From: JBPOFM01 sp038259855
GTDB lineage: Bacteria > Bacteroidota > Bacteroidia > Flavobacteriales > Flavobacteriaceae
Direction of reading: 5' to 3'
Length of the DNA stretch: 14,044 bases
Assembly: GCA_038259855.1 (NCBI GenBank)
Contig: JBBSOJ010000058.1
Location: 1-14,044 of the forward strand
This document shows positions 13,782 to 14,044 of this stretch, one piece after another. A model generated the notes under the pieces. It saw only the letters and a list, made by a program, of their open reading frames with translations, ran no database searches and was not told the DNA's origin. The position numbers were made by a program, and so were the translations under genes. Within the stretch, counting starts at the first letter, position 1. Every line of letters starts with the position of its first letter.

Positions 13782-14044
13782 TTATTTGCGTTTGTCAATG
13801 ACTAGAATTGGTTTTCGACTCCTGTCCGATTGTTGCAGCCTTTTTAGGTCATCGTTGGTATGAAACTGGATGGTCGGCTTTACACGCAATTTGGTTCGAA
13901 AGTGGTTTTCAATGTCTTTGAGCAAAGCACCTGATGGATTTTCAGAGGCTATCTTTATAACAATGTCATCAGTATCAATCTCATTTTTGCTTATTTCGAT
14001 GACGAAATTGTCAATGCCCTTAAAATGATTCAAAACATTTAACA
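13782..14044 (-). CDS. C-terminal end of a probable phenylacetate-CoA-ligase-like AMP-forming ligase (partial)
   Basis: The frame remains open to the right edge of the window (upstream codons read Leu-Asn-Val), so this is the end of a longer gene and the TTG at 14031-14033 is unlikely to be its start. The roughly 87 visible residues look like the small C-terminal domain of PaaK-type ligases. IDNFVIEISKNEIDTDDIVI is a beta hairpin, GALLKDIENHFRTKLRVKP is a helix typical of this domain, and the ending SDRSRKPILVIDKRK matches the R-x-x-K/R-P...D-x-R tail in which the conserved basic residue contacts the substrate. PaaK-type enzymes activate aryl acids to CoA thioesters. Only a domain fragment is seen, so the assignment is moderate; other AMP-binding_C_2 proteins are possible. 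Confidence 0.55.
   Translation of the reverse strand, partial: LNVLNHFKGIDNFVIEISKNEIDTDDIVIKIASENPSGALLKDIENHFRTKLRVKPTIQFHTNDDLKRLQQSDRSRKPILVIDKRK

Overview
The window looks like a piece of a flavobacterial (Bacteroidota, probably marine Flavobacteriia) chromosome. The DNA is AT-rich, ribosome binding sites are A-rich or weak, and several upstream regions carry the TAnnTTTG -7 box typical of this phylum. The DusB, RbfA and methylmalonyl-CoA epimerase proteins read like flavobacterial housekeeping proteins. No insertion sequence, CRISPR array, phage gene or rRNA was seen.

Layout, left to right. (1) Bases 1-677 are the 3' end of an M28-type zinc aminopeptidase with a C-terminal PDZ domain. 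(2) 877-2281 hold a small DUF4345-like membrane protein and dusB (tRNA dihydrouridine synthase), both on +. (3) 2285-2452 is a convergent intergenic stretch with two 7-bp-period tandem arrays. (4) 2451-4049 on - is rbfA, abutted with no spacing by a LolC/LolE/FtsX-like ABC permease. (5) 4268-4672 is methylmalonyl-CoA epimerase, with a REP-like hairpin just before its start, followed by a CAU-anticodon tRNA and a strong terminator. (6) 4875-5318 on - is a small secreted protein of unknown function.

(7) 5464-10982 is the centrepiece: a CbbR-type LysR regulator transcribed away from a four-gene operon of two small uncharacterised ORFs, dabB and dabA. DabB (proton-antiporter-like membrane subunit) and DabA (beta-carbonic-anhydrase-like zinc subunit) form the DAB/MpsAB energy-coupled inorganic-carbon uptake system. 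All four DabA active-site residues are present at the expected spacing. No Rubisco or other autotrophy gene is visible, so the likely role is supplying bicarbonate to carboxylases in a heterotroph. The 94-bp divergent promoter contains a gapped inverted repeat that overlaps the regulator's own -7 box, and a second small palindrome nearer the dab promoter. This fits a two-site LysR operator.

(8) 11113-12003 on - is outer-membrane phospholipase A (pldA), with its catalytic triad intact. (9) 12180-12836 on + is a secreted SH3-domain protein with a strong terminator. (10) 12915-14044 on - is an alpha/beta hydrolase with an intact triad, preceded by what is probably the C-terminal end of a phenylacetate-CoA-ligase-like enzyme that runs out of the window.

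The part closest to undescribed biology is the pair of small ORFs (6482-6790 and 6808-7020) between the CbbR-like regulator and dabBA, together with the operator architecture. DAB itself is a known system.
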